The notes beneath the pieces were generated by a model. That model was not told the DNA's origin. It was given only the letters and a program-made list of their open reading frames with translations, and did no database searches. A DNA stretch of 64,000 bases. Origin: Pseudomonadota bacterium. Lineage in GTDB: Bacteria > Pseudomonadota > Alphaproteobacteria > Sphingomonadales > Sphingomonadaceae. The DNA is taken from positions 62,001-126,000 of the forward strand of contig JAEWZX010000013.1 of NCBI GenBank assembly GCA_023394965.1, in the 5' to 3' direction. Each line of letters starts with the position of its first letter. The stretch's first letter is position 1. Below are positions 34,461-42,920 of the stretch, one piece after another. The translations under genes were made by a program, and so were the position numbers.

Positions 34461-35138
34461 TTAGGACAGCGCGTAATCGCTGACGAAAGCGTTGGTCTTG
34501 CGTTCCTGACCGAAAGTGCTGGTCGGGCCGTGGCCGGGAATGAACGTCACATCATCCCCCAGCGGCCACAGCTTCTGGGTGATGGCATCGATCAGATCCT
34601 GATGATTGCCCATAGGAAAATCGGTGCGGCCGATACTGCCTTGGAACAGCACATCGCCGACCACGGCAAATTTGCTCGGCCGGTGAAAGAACACCACATG
34701 GCCGGGCGTGTGGCCGGGGCAGTGGATCACTTCCAGCGTCAGATCTCCGACGGTTACCGTATCGCCATCTTCTAGCCAGCGATCGGGTTCGAAAACCTGG
34801 CCGTTGACGCCGTATTTCGCCCCATCTTCATCCAGCCGGCTGATCCAGAAACGATCGGCTTCCTGGGGCCCTTCGATCGGCAGGCCCAGTTCCTTGGCCA
34901 GCACGCCCGCTTCGCCGCAATGGTCGATATGGCCGTGGGTGATGAGGATCTTTTCCAGTTCCACCCCCGTCTTCGCCACGGCTGCCTTCAGCTTGTCGAG
35001 ATCGCCGCCGGGATCGATCAGCGCGCCCTTGTTGGTGGCGGTGCACCAGATCAGCGAACAGTTCTGCTGCAGCGGGGTGACCGGGACGATGCCGGCTTTC
35101 ATGGGCGGTGTGGCGGGAGTGTCAGTGTTTTTCATCAT
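34461..35138 (-). CDS. MBL-fold metallo-hydrolase, glyoxalase II-like
   Basis: 225 residues with the full metallo-beta-lactamase metal set: THGHIDHCGEA, HCPGHTPGHVVFF, GDVLFQGSIGRTDFP and the final PGHGPTSTFGQE. The length and motif spacing match YcbL-type hydroxyacylglutathione hydrolase relatives lacking the long C-terminal domain of true GloB. Two ATGs stand in tandem at the start; neither has a strong ribosome binding site. Confidence 0.9.
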   Translation of the reverse strand: MMKNTDTPATPPMKAGIVPVTPLQQNCSLIWCTATNKGALIDPGGDLDKLKAAVAKTGVELEKILITHGHIDHCGEAGVLAKELGLPIEGPQEADRFWISRLDEDGAKYGVNGQVFEPDRWLEDGDTVTVGDLTLEVIHCPGHTPGHVVFFHRPSKFAVVGDVLFQGSIGRTDFPMGNHQDLIDAITQKLWPLGDDVTFIPGHGPTSTFGQERKTNAFVSDYALS

Positions 35139-35219
35139 CTGGGAAAATGCCTATCCTTTGGGTCGAAAACAACCGGGATCTGCGGCATGGGAGTGTAACA
35201 CCGGTCGAGGAACCAACGT

Positions 35220-35603
35220 ATGAGACACACAGCAGTGATTCTTGCAGCCGCGCTGACGCTGACGGCCTGCCAAACCTATGACGCGGCTTCTGGCACGGGC
35301 GCGGCTCCGGCCACCGGCGCGGTTGCGGCCAATGATGAAGCCCCGCCGACCTATGTCACAGCGATCTGCGGCGAATGCCACGCCATCACCGAGGATGCGG
35401 TGTCGCCCGATCCGCAGGCCCCCGGTTTTGCCGACATTGCCAACACGCCGGGGCTGACGCGTGACACGCTGGTCACCTTCCTGTCGGACGCGCACAATTA
35501 TCCCATGCAGATGGATGTCGATCTGGTGGATGAAGATATCGAAATCATCGCGGATTACATGATGACGCTGCAGTCGGAAGATTACGTCAAACGTCCGGGA
35601 TAA
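35220..35603 (+). CDS. Mono-heme c-type cytochrome lipoprotein
   Basis: 127 residues. A lipoprotein signal ends in LTLTAC (Cys17), followed by a low-complexity Ala/Gly/Thr/Pro linker. One heme-binding CGECH is at 50-54, and NYPMQMD (Met96 or Met98) is a candidate axial ligand. It is predicted to be a small periplasmic electron carrier tethered to a membrane. GAGGA precedes the ATG. No oxidase or dehydrogenase partner is adjacent. Confidence 0.85.
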   Translation: MRHTAVILAAALTLTACQTYDAASGTGAAPATGAVAANDEAPPTYVTAICGECHAITEDAVSPDPQAPGFADIANTPGLTRDTLVTFLSDAHNYPMQMDVDLVDEDIEIIADYMMTLQSEDYVKRPG

Positions 35604-35616
35604 AGCCTGCGCCGGA

Positions 35617-36282
35617 TCAGACGCGGCCCCCCTTCCACACCACGCGGCCGATCACCTCCACATCGTCGCGTGCCAGTTCGATCGGGGCGTAAGCCTCGTT
35701 CGCGCTGATCAGCGCGATGCGCCCCGGCGCGCTGGCCTGGACCTGTTTCACATGCAGCGCATCGCCGATGCGCACGACATGGATGCCCTCCCCCTGCCGC
35801 TTGTTGCGATCGACGAAAATCTCGTCGCCGCTACGCAGCAGCGGCTCCATACTATCGCCTTCGACCCGAATGGCAGTGAGATCGGCCCCTTCGAGCCCCA
35901 TTTCCCGCAGCCATCGCCGCGAAAACCGGAAGCGATCAAAGGAAATTTCTTCCATCGAGAAAGCGCCCGGCCCCGCCGAAGCGTCGAGCGGCAGGCGCGG
36001 CACATCGATCCAGTCGCCCCCCGCCCGATCCACCATTCGGGGCGCATCCGCCGCCCCCGGACGCGTGGCGATGGCTCCCCTTTCCACGCCCAGGAATTCC
36101 GCGATCTTCAGCAAGTCCGGTTCGTCCAGATGGCGGGGGCTGCCGCGTGTCACATATTGCTGCAGATAGGCCGGATTTCGCCCGATAAGCCGGGACAGTG
36201 CGGCCAGACTTACACCCTGATTCCGGGCCAGATCATGCAGCTTGCCGCGGACATCCTGCTCGGTGCGTAAGATTTCTTCCAT
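35617..36282 (-). CDS. LexA-like repressor: N-terminal HTH plus S24 peptidase domain
   Basis: 221 residues. The N-terminal helix-turn-helix (about 10-60, LARNQGVSLAALSRLIGRNPAYLQQYVTRG) resembles phage repressors. The C-terminal S24 domain carries the Ser/Lys dyad: Ser in VEGDSMEPLLRSGDEIFVD, Lys in LHVKQVQ. The N-terminal half of the S24 region has no clear Ala-Gly or Cys-Gly cleavage site that I can name with confidence. TAGGAA serves as its ribosome binding site. It is divergent from two small genes across a 112-base operator-rich gap. Confidence 0.9.
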   Translation of the reverse strand: MEEILRTEQDVRGKLHDLARNQGVSLAALSRLIGRNPAYLQQYVTRGSPRHLDEPDLLKIAEFLGVERGAIATRPGAADAPRMVDRAGGDWIDVPRLPLDASAGPGAFSMEEISFDRFRFSRRWLREMGLEGADLTAIRVEGDSMEPLLRSGDEIFVDRNKRQGEGIHVVRIGDALHVKQVQASAPGRIALISANEAYAPIELARDDVEVIGRVVWKGGRV

Positions 36283-36287
36283 AGCAA

Positions 36288-36375
36288 TTCCTATATCATA
36301 AGATTTTTCCTAGACAAGTAGGATTTCGACTGGAACGAATGGAGAACAAGGCGAGCGATTCGTCTGTCCGAACAG
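36288..36375. promoter_or_regulatory. Operator-like repeats between the S24 repressor and divergent small genes
   Basis: The gap holds TTCCTA at 36288-36293 and 36307-36312 (19 bases apart) and the inverted TAGGAT at 36319-36324. The last two form CCTA-N6-TAGG. A separate palindrome, CTGTCCGAACAG (CTGT-N4-ACAG), is at 36364-36375, 19 bases before the plus-strand start. The first TTCCTA copy doubles as the repressor gene's ribosome binding site. Binding by the adjacent repressor is an inference. Confidence 0.4.
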
Positions 36376-36394
36376 TCAATTTGGGGAGCATGCG

Positions 36395-36610
36395 ATGCTG
36401 ATCCGATCCGTCGAAAAATTTCTTCGTCATCACAAAATGTCGGCCACGAAATTTGGCCGCCTGACCATGCAGGACCCGCGATTCGTGCTCGATCTGCGGA
36501 TGGGGCGCGAACCGCGCGACCGCACGGAACAGCGCATCCGTGGATTTATGGCCGGGTTTGAAGCTGCCCGCGATGTTCCCCGCACGCAGGAGACCGCCCA
36601 TGTCGCGTGA
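36395..36610 (+). CDS. Small HTH-like DNA-binding protein
   Basis: 71 residues, basic. VEKFLRRHxMSATKFGRLTM then DPRFVLDLRMGREPR reads like a lambda-repressor-type helix-turn-helix in which FVxDLRxGRxPR forms the end of the recognition helix; similar short proteins occur in many alphaproteobacteria. GGGGAG lies six bases before the ATG. It overlaps the next gene by 11 bases and is divergent from the S24 repressor. The function is unknown. Confidence 0.75.
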   Translation: MLIRSVEKFLRHHKMSATKFGRLTMQDPRFVLDLRMGREPRDRTEQRIRGFMAGFEAARDVPRTQETAHVA

Positions 36611-36953
36611 AGCCGACACACCCCGCCCGCCCCGTAACCGGCGCACCTCTGCCGACCGCCTGCGCAGTGCGCTGGCCGAAATTCACGGAAATCAGGGCAG
36701 GATACTCACGCACACGGAAAAGCCGTGGGCCAGCATAACCTTTGCCGGAACCCGCCATTCGCTGGCATTGCTGTTCACAGGCGAAGAAGCGGTCGCAGCG
36801 GGTGAGATCTTTGTCGCGGAACTGCCCGATCACGAATTCGCCATTCCCGGCCAACTGGTGGCCGATGCGGGTGTGATTGAGGTCGCCCATCGCCTGCTGC
36901 CGGAACCCCGGATGGTGGTTCAGTGCGCGTTGCTGCTGCTGGAGGAAAGCTGA
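36600..36953 (+). CDS. Conserved hypothetical protein
   Basis: 117 residues with a basic N-terminus (RPPRNRRTSADRLRSAL), then a regular alpha/beta region (WASITFAGTRHSLALLFTGEEAVAAGEIF, FAIPGQLVADAGVIEVAHRLLPEPRMVVQCALLLLEE). No known domain is recognised. AGGAG precedes the ATG, which lies inside the last codons of the small HTH gene, so the two are coupled. A weak GCCCG/CGGGC inverted repeat (36957-36973) separates it from the convergent dehydrogenase. Confidence 0.75.
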   Translation: MSREADTPRPPRNRRTSADRLRSALAEIHGNQGRILTHTEKPWASITFAGTRHSLALLFTGEEAVAAGEIFVAELPDHEFAIPGQLVADAGVIEVAHRLLPEPRMVVQCALLLLEES

Positions 36954-36975
36954 GATGCCCGTCAGGCCCGGGCAA

Positions 36976-38412
36976 TCAGTTCCGTCGCACCACCAGATTG
37001 CGGATTTCGGTCATGTCCTCCATCGCGAACTTGATGCCTTCGCGGCCCAGGCCGGAATCCTTCACCCCGCCATATGGCATGTTGTCGACCCGGTAGCTGG
37101 GCACATCGTTGATGACCACGCCACCCACTTCCAGCCGGTCCCACGCATCGAACATCTTGAACAGATCGCGAGTGAAAATACCCGCCTGCAATCCGAACGT
37201 GCTGCGGTTCACTTCGGCGAGCGCCTGATCGAAATCAGAAAACTTTTGCAGGATGGCCAGCGGTCCGAAGGCCTCTTCGTTAAGGGCCCTGGCGTCCTGA
37301 TGCACATCTTCCAGCAGCGTCGCTTCGAGCATGTTGCCCTTGCGGCCGCCACCGCACAGCAGGGTTGCGCCGCCATCCACCGCCTGGTCGATCCAGCCTT
37401 TCAGGCGCTCTGCTTCGCCTTCGGAGATCATCGGGCCGATAAAGGTATCGCGGTCCTTGGGATCGCCGGAAACGAGGGTTCTGGTCTTTTCGACCAGCAT
37501 GTCCCTGAAGCGATCGTAGACATCTTCGTGAATGATGATGCGCTGCACGCCGATGCAGCTCTGCCCGCTCTGATAGAAGGCGCCGAAGATGATACGTTCC
37601 AGCGCATCGTCGAGATTGGCATCGTGATCGACGATCACCGCGGCATTGCCGCCAAGTTCGAGGATGACCTTCTTCTTGCCCGCTTTCGCCTTGAGCGCCC
37701 AGCCGACGGCCGGGGAACCGGTAAAGCTGAGGAGCTTCAGCCGCTCGTCCTCGGTGAACATGTCCGCCCCGTCGCGATGGGCGGGGAGGATGGAAAACGC
37801 CCCTTCGGGCAGAATGTCGCATTCCGCCAGGACTTCACCCATGATCAGCGCGCCCAGCGGGGTCTTGCTGGCGGGCTTCATGATGAAGGGGCAGCCCACG
37901 GCAATAGCCGGCGCGACCTTGTGTGCCGCCAGATTGAGCGGGAAATTGAACGGCGAAATGAAGCTGCATGGCCCCACCGGGACACGCTTCCAGATCGACT
38001 GATAGCCCCGGGCGCGTTCCGAAATATCCAGCGGCATGACTTCGCCATACATGCGCACCGATTCTTCGGCAGCGATGCGGAACGTGTCGATCAGCCGGGT
38101 AACTTCGCCTTCGCTGTCCTTGATCGGCTTGCCCGCTTCCACGCACAGGGCATAGGCCAGCTCGTCGAACCGTTCGCGGAAGCGGTCGATGCAATGCTGC
38201 AGCACCGCCTGGCGTTCATAGCTGGCAAGCCCGGCCATCGGTTCGGCGGCCTGCACGGCGCCGGCAATCGCCTGATCGATGATCTGTGCATCGGCCAACG
38301 CCGTGCGGAACGCCACGTCACCGGTGAACTTGTCGGTCACTTCCAGATCGGTGTTGGGCTGCTGCGCCCTGTTGTTGAGATAGAGCGGATAAATATCCTT
38401 GAGGCTGGGCAT
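36976..38412 (-). CDS. Aldehyde dehydrogenase family protein
   Basis: NAD(P)+-dependent aldehyde oxidation; 478 residues. The catalytic Cys is in GQSCIGVQR, the general base Glu in LELGGNAAVIV, and the cofactor loop in FTGSPAVGWALKAKAG. The subgroup looks like the lactaldehyde/phosphonoacetaldehyde-type enzymes, but the substrate cannot be assigned. AGGAG precedes the ATG; upstream in-frame sequence overlaps the next gene's end and is rejected. It follows the hydroxyacid dehydrogenase gene by 49 bases on the same strand. Confidence 0.92.
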   Translation of the reverse strand: MPSLKDIYPLYLNNRAQQPNTDLEVTDKFTGDVAFRTALADAQIIDQAIAGAVQAAEPMAGLASYERQAVLQHCIDRFRERFDELAYALCVEAGKPIKDSEGEVTRLIDTFRIAAEESVRMYGEVMPLDISERARGYQSIWKRVPVGPCSFISPFNFPLNLAAHKVAPAIAVGCPFIMKPASKTPLGALIMGEVLAECDILPEGAFSILPAHRDGADMFTEDERLKLLSFTGSPAVGWALKAKAGKKKVILELGGNAAVIVDHDANLDDALERIIFGAFYQSGQSCIGVQRIIIHEDVYDRFRDMLVEKTRTLVSGDPKDRDTFIGPMISEGEAERLKGWIDQAVDGGATLLCGGGRKGNMLEATLLEDVHQDARALNEEAFGPLAILQKFSDFDQALAEVNRSTFGLQAGIFTRDLFKMFDAWDRLEVGGVVINDVPSYRVDNMPYGGVKDSGLGREGIKFAMEDMTEIRNLVVRRN

Positions 38413-38461
38413 GGGATCTCCTGTTCGCAGCATCAACGGCGCGACGAGCAGGAGCGTTCCT

Positions 38462-39400
38462 TCAGTAACCGAGATCCAGATCGAGCTGCGGCTGAACCGC
38501 TTCGCCCCTGTGCCAGCGATCGAGATTTTCCACGAAGCGATCGGCCGAGCGCTGGAACATCTTTGTCTGCGCACGGCCCGACAGATGCATCGTCACCTGG
38601 GCATTGGCGAGTTCCCACAGCGGATGGTCTTCCGGCAGCGGTTCGGGATCTGTCACATCGAGCAATGCGGCCTCGATCCGCTTTTCCTGCAACGCATCGA
38701 CCAGCGCATCCTGATCGACTACATCGCCGCGCGCGATATTCACCAGCACGGCATTGTGGCGCATCGCCGACAGTTCCGCCGCGCCGATCATGTGTTTCGT
38801 TTCCGGAGTCGAAGGCACCGCCAGCACGACCCAGTCGAAGTCCCCCAGCTTTTCCCGCCATTCGTCGGGCCGCAATGCGCCATCCGCACCCGACCGGCGC
38901 ACCGGGACCACCGTCATGTCGAAGGCTTCCAGCCGCGTCTTGATGAGCGAGCCGATGGCCCCCAGGCCCAGTAGCAGCACCCTCTCGCCCGACAGTTCGC
39001 GCTTGCCGGGGCTGTCGAACAGCCATTCGTGCCGATCCTGTGCGCGCACCACATCGCGATAGCCCTTGGCATGGGCGAGCATCAGCATGACAACATATTC
39101 GGCAATGGTGATGGCGTTGATGCCCACGCCATTGGTCACGAGCACGCCGCGTTCCCTGAGGATATCGAGAGGCATGAAATCGAGCCCGGCATAGATCGAA
39201 TTCATCCATTTCAGATTGGTCGCCGCATGGGCGATTTCGATCATCGGTTCCGTTTCATTGAGATCGAACCAGCCGATTTCCGCCTGCGGCGCGAATTCCA
39301 GCGCCTGTTCCTTGCTGGCGAACCACAGCGGCTCGACCCAGTCGGGCAGGCGCGGCTCGACCAGCGGGCGGATCATGGCGGACATCACGGCTTTGGTCAT
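38462..39400 (-). CDS. D-2-hydroxyacid dehydrogenase family protein
   Basis: 312 residues. It has Rossmann GLGAIGS, the catalytic Arg in NIARGDVVDQDAL, Glu in LLDVTDPEPLPEDHPLW, and His in VTMHLSGRA. NAD(P)H-dependent reduction of 2-keto acids, such as glyoxylate or hydroxypyruvate, is the usual activity. With the adjacent aldehyde dehydrogenase it could serve an aldehyde-acid-ketoacid route, but that is only suggested by position. Confidence 0.92.
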   Translation of the reverse strand: MTKAVMSAMIRPLVEPRLPDWVEPLWFASKEQALEFAPQAEIGWFDLNETEPMIEIAHAATNLKWMNSIYAGLDFMPLDILRERGVLVTNGVGINAITIAEYVVMLMLAHAKGYRDVVRAQDRHEWLFDSPGKRELSGERVLLLGLGAIGSLIKTRLEAFDMTVVPVRRSGADGALRPDEWREKLGDFDWVVLAVPSTPETKHMIGAAELSAMRHNAVLVNIARGDVVDQDALVDALQEKRIEAALLDVTDPEPLPEDHPLWELANAQVTMHLSGRAQTKMFQRSADRFVENLDRWHRGEAVQPQLDLDLGY

Positions 39401-39436
39401 CGATTTCTCCTCGATGCCTTCATTGCCGGGCAGTAC

Positions 39437-39763
39437 CTATTTCGCAAACCGTTCCTTGCGCCTTGCCGCGATATCGAGAATCGCTTCGGCCACTTCACCG
39501 GCATTGCGCAGCACGTGCCCGGGCGGCACCTGCATGATGTCGACCTTGTACCGATCCTGCCAGCATTCGCGCGCTCCGTAATCCTTGGATTTGAACGGAT
39601 CATCGGTGACCTCGATCGCCAGATGTGCGGCTTCGCAATAAAAGGGCAGGAGAAAATCGCCGACTGGGTGATCGCGCACGAAGACCAGGCCCTGCGGCTC
39701 ATCCTTGAGCTGCTGCCACAGCAGCGCTTGTGGATCGGCCTTGGTCACAGCTTCCATTCCCAT
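39437..39763 (-). CDS. DUF559-like (VSR-fold) small protein
   Basis: 108 residues. HPVGDFLLPFYCEAAHLAIEVTDD resembles the core of DUF559/very-short-patch-repair-like endonucleases (DFxxP followed by AIEVDG), though the usual DGxxH is changed to TDDPF, so catalytic competence is doubtful. The start overlaps the cysS end by 19 bases, indicating cotranscription with cysS. It starts ATGGGAATGG, so either ATG may be used. Confidence 0.72.
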   Translation of the reverse strand: MGMEAVTKADPQALLWQQLKDEPQGLVFVRDHPVGDFLLPFYCEAAHLAIEVTDDPFKSKDYGARECWQDRYKVDIMQVPPGHVLRNAGEVAEAILDIAARRKERFAK

Positions 39764-41190
39764 TGCAGCGGATCACCATCCATCACTTCCACCCCTTTGG
39801 CGGCTAGGTTTTCGCGAATGGCATCGGACGTGGCGAAATCCTTGGCCGCGCGGGCTTCCTTGCGGCGAACAAGTTCGGCCTCGATCTCGGTTTCGGTGAT
39901 CTGCGCATCCTTGGGCCGGATGCGGAGGTCTGTGCGGGACAGGCTGAATAGGCCCAGCCCCAGAACCCGATCCATCTCTTCGATGACAGCGCGTTTCACA
40001 CCGACATCAAGCTTTTTGATCGCCAGCGCCTCTTCCAGCGCGACGAGCGCCACGGATGTATTCAGATCGTCGGACATGGCGGATGCGAACTTGTCGCGCA
40101 TCGGCGCAGTTTTCTGATGCGAGGGATCGCCAGCGGACGCGTCCTGCAGTTTTTCCGCCGCTATCACCATGCGTTTCAATCGCGTGAGAGCAGCGCCGAG
40201 CCCCTCCCACGAAAACTCCAGTTCGCTGCGGTAATGTGCCTGCAGGCACATCATGCGATAGGCGAGCGGGTGATAGCCCTTGTCGATCAACAGCTGCAGC
40301 CGCAGAAATTCGCCAGAGCTTTTGGACATCTTCCCCGACCGTTCGACGAGGAAGTTGTTGTGCATCCAGATCTTCGCCCCTGAATGCGTGGCCACGTCCA
40401 GCCCGCCGCAACCGCAGAAGGCCTGGTTCTGCGCGATTTCGTTGGGGTGGTGAATCTCGCGGTGGTCGATCCCGCCAGTGTGAATGTCGAACGGAAAGCC
40501 AAGCAGCTTTTCGCCCATGACAGAACATTCCAGATGCCAGCCCGGCGCGCCCCGGCCCCAGGGCGAATCCCATTCCATCTGCCGCGTTTCACCCGCAGGC
40601 GTTGTACGCCAGATGGCAAAGTCCGCCGCGTTGCGCTTGCCTTCTACCGCGTTGATCCGCCCTTCCCCCTCTTCGGTCACGGCGCGCGCCAGGCGGCCGT
40701 AATCGGCGACGGTCGAGACATCGAAATACAGGCCGCTGTCGAGCTGATAGCAATGCTCATCCGCGATGCTTTTCGCGAATTCGATCATCGGGCCGATATA
40801 ATCGGTCGCGACCGACCATTCGGCAGGCTCGTTGATGTTGAGCGAGTGGATGTCCGCCTTGAACGCATCGGTGTAATGCTTCGCGATGTCCCAGATGCTC
40901 TGCGATTTCTGGGCCGCCATCTTTTCCATCTTGTCCTCGCCCTCATCGGCATCGTCGGTCAGATGGCCGACATCGGTGATGTTGATGACGTGAGTGAGCT
41001 TGTAGCCTTTCCAGCGCAGCGTCCGGCCCAGCACATCGGCAAACACATAGGCACGCATATTGCCGATATGGGGGTAGTTATAGACCGTCGGCCCGCAGGT
41101 ATATACGCGCACCTCGCCGGGGTGGACGGGCTGGAATTCTTCCAGCTGGCGGGTCAGCGAATTGAACAGTTTCAGCGGCGTGTCGGTCAT
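39745..41190 (-). CDS. cysS: Cysteine--tRNA ligase
   Basis: Class I aminoacyl-tRNA synthetase of 481 residues. The zinc/HIGH region is CGPTVYNYPHIGNMR, then GWHLECSVM and IHHPNEIAQ for zinc binding, and KMSKSSGEF is the KMSKS loop. Full length. An unknown membrane protein gene lies upstream on the same strand and the DUF559-like gene overlaps its 3' end. Confidence 0.97.
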   Translation of the reverse strand: MTDTPLKLFNSLTRQLEEFQPVHPGEVRVYTCGPTVYNYPHIGNMRAYVFADVLGRTLRWKGYKLTHVINITDVGHLTDDADEGEDKMEKMAAQKSQSIWDIAKHYTDAFKADIHSLNINEPAEWSVATDYIGPMIEFAKSIADEHCYQLDSGLYFDVSTVADYGRLARAVTEEGEGRINAVEGKRNAADFAIWRTTPAGETRQMEWDSPWGRGAPGWHLECSVMGEKLLGFPFDIHTGGIDHREIHHPNEIAQNQAFCGCGGLDVATHSGAKIWMHNNFLVERSGKMSKSSGEFLRLQLLIDKGYHPLAYRMMCLQAHYRSELEFSWEGLGAALTRLKRMVIAAEKLQDASAGDPSHQKTAPMRDKFASAMSDDLNTSVALVALEEALAIKKLDVGVKRAVIEEMDRVLGLGLFSLSRTDLRIRPKDAQITETEIEAELVRRKEARAAKDFATSDAIRENLAAKGVEVMDGDPLQWEWKL

Positions 41191-41264
41191 GGTCGGCGGG
41201 GATTAGGGCCACCTGCGCCCGCGTCAAGCGAAGGCTTGCCCTGTGTCGCAAAACTGCGCGACTA

Positions 41265-41774
41265 TCAGCCGCCCATGGCAGAGATCGTGGCAAACACCAC
41301 AATCGCGATTCCGCCAATCACCAGCACGACAGCCAGTGCAACGGGGCGGCCCTTCCCGGTCGTTCCCTCCCCGGTAGCATCGGCACGCGTGCCGATCAGA
41401 GCCGCCCCCAGCAGACAGGCCAGCGCTGTGCCCAACCACTCGAGCGTGGCGAGCAGGGTGGACATCGGCACGGGCGTAATGGGAAATATTTTTAACAGAT
41501 CGAGCAGATAGACAGCGGCAAACCCCACCGCCGCCGCCCAGCTCCACAGTGGCCGGACACCGCTGCGCCAGGTCGCCCAGGCCAATAGCAGCGAGCCGAG
41601 CCCGAGCACGGTGAGGAAGATGTTGAAGCCCGCCAGAACGGCCGCCGAATAGGCCCTGAAATCGCGGGTTTCGACAAAGCCGCCCGGTATCATCAATGCC
41701 AGATTGATGGCCGACAGGGCCAGCAGGACAGCAACGAGACGGGCGCGGGTTGTGCTGGATGCTGAACGGGTCAT
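41265..41774 (-). CDS. Hypothetical multi-pass membrane protein
   Basis: 169 residues with five predicted membrane helices (about 12-30, 42-66, 74-96, 103-127 and 143-167) and short polar loops; no recognised family. It ends 74 bases before the cysS start, with a small CAAGC-GAAG-GCTTG hairpin (41225-41238) in between. Reading-frame quality and helix pattern support a real gene. Confidence 0.7.
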   Translation of the reverse strand: MTRSASSTTRARLVAVLLALSAINLALMIPGGFVETRDFRAYSAAVLAGFNIFLTVLGLGSLLLAWATWRSGVRPLWSWAAAVGFAAVYLLDLLKIFPITPVPMSTLLATLEWLGTALACLLGAALIGTRADATGEGTTGKGRPVALAVVLVIGGIAIVVFATISAMGG

Positions 41775-41823
41775 GGGCGCCTCGTAGGCATAGAGCGCCC
41801 TGGGTCAACATGCGGAAGGCGGG

Positions 41824-42498
41824 TCAGTCCCAGCCTTCCCAGACAACACTTTCATCGATCGCAGCGCGTTTGACGTCAAAATTGTTTACCGCCGCTTCTT
41901 CGTCGCGATATCCGATTGCGAGGCCGCAGAAGAAAATATGGTCGTCCGGGATGGAAACGACTTCGCGAATTGCCGGGCTATAGACTGCCCAAGCCTCCTG
42001 CGGGCAAGTGTCGAGCCCTTCCTCACGACAGAGCAGCATGATCGTCTGCAGCCACATGCCGATATCGCTCCACTGCGGCGGCCCCATATATTTGGGCGTG
42101 TGGACCAGCATCAATACCGGCGCGCCGAAGGCCTGGAAGTTGCGGGCGAACCACATCAGCCGCTTGCCCTTTTCTTCGCGGCTGATTTCGAGCGCGCCAT
42201 ACATATCCTCGCCCACCCCACGGCGGCGCTGTTCGTAAGAACCATCGAGTTCGGGAGGATAGACGTGGTATTCGGGAGAATGGGCCGCGCGGCCCTTGGG
42301 AAACTCCTCGGCGATCCGGTCGAACAGTGTCTGCATCGGCGCGCCGGTGAGGACAATGCCGTGCCACGGCTGGGTATTCCCGCCCGAGGGAGAGCGCTGC
42401 GCCTTTTCGAGGATGCGGGTGAGCACCGCGCGCTCGACCGGCTGATCGGCGAACGCGCGGACGGAACGGCGGGTCTGGACGGCTTCGGTGACGTTCAT
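41824..42498 (-). CDS. Nitroreductase family protein
   Basis: 224 residues, FMN-binding nitroreductase fold: QTRRSVRAFADQPVERAVL, RSPSGGNTQPWHGIVLTG, WLQTIMLLCREEGLDTCPQEAW and FFCGLAIGYRDEEAAVN. Similar proteins reduce nitroaromatics or quinones. It is distinct from the RutE-like protein near 6 kb. The gene follows a small unknown gene by five bases on the same strand. Confidence 0.9.
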   Translation of the reverse strand: MNVTEAVQTRRSVRAFADQPVERAVLTRILEKAQRSPSGGNTQPWHGIVLTGAPMQTLFDRIAEEFPKGRAAHSPEYHVYPPELDGSYEQRRRGVGEDMYGALEISREEKGKRLMWFARNFQAFGAPVLMLVHTPKYMGPPQWSDIGMWLQTIMLLCREEGLDTCPQEAWAVYSPAIREVVSIPDDHIFFCGLAIGYRDEEAAVNNFDVKRAAIDESVVWEGWD

Positions 42499-42503
42499 CG
42501 TGA

Positions 42504-42920
42504 TTACTTCAAAATCCTCATTTCAATAGTGGGAAGATCATCTGCATCACATATGACTTCCACACACTGATTGAGTCCTGCAATTAGCCAGTGCTTTTGA
42601 GGTCCAGTCAGGCCAGCAACACTGTTAGCAGACAACCATTCGAGATAGGGGCTTTGTTCAATTGTGTAGAGGGTAGCGACCTCAATCTCTTCCGCTTTAC
42701 GCACAGTCCAATAATCGAGCATGTCGCCCTCGTCTTGCGAGCGAAAACTCGTAGGCAGATCGAAAGAGATCGTCACCGACCGAGTGTGATCCTGCATCTC
42801 GATCCGCAGGGATCGACCATCCCAAACAACAGCTTCAATCTCGTATAATTTCCACGCGCCCTTTGCTCGAGGAGGCTGGGCATCGGCTAATGAAAACCCA
42901 GAAAGTCCAAATTTCTCCAA
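42504..42920 (-). CDS. Hypothetical protein
   Basis: 138 residues, soluble, no recognised domain. The only start in reach is a TTG next to the cobT stop with GGAG close by, so the start is uncertain. Codon use and composition are less GC-rich than in cobT and the nitroreductase gene on either side, which suggests a recent insertion into this gene string. The C-terminal half (LEWLSANSVAGLTGPQKHWL) looks helical. Confidence 0.6.
   Translation of the reverse strand: MEKFGLSGFSLADAQPPRAKGAWKLYEIEAVVWDGRSLRIEMQDHTRSVTISFDLPTSFRSQDEGDMLDYWTVRKAEEIEVATLYTIEQSPYLEWLSANSVAGLTGPQKHWLIAGLNQCVEVICDADDLPTIEMRILK

Noticed and set aside
36877..38943. Long plus-strand frame opposite the aldehyde and hydroxyacid dehydrogenases
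   Set aside because: Shadow of two genes with complete catalytic motifs.
41225..41238. CAAGC-GAAG-GCTTG hairpin ahead of cysS
   Set aside because: Five-base stem without a U-run; could be chance.
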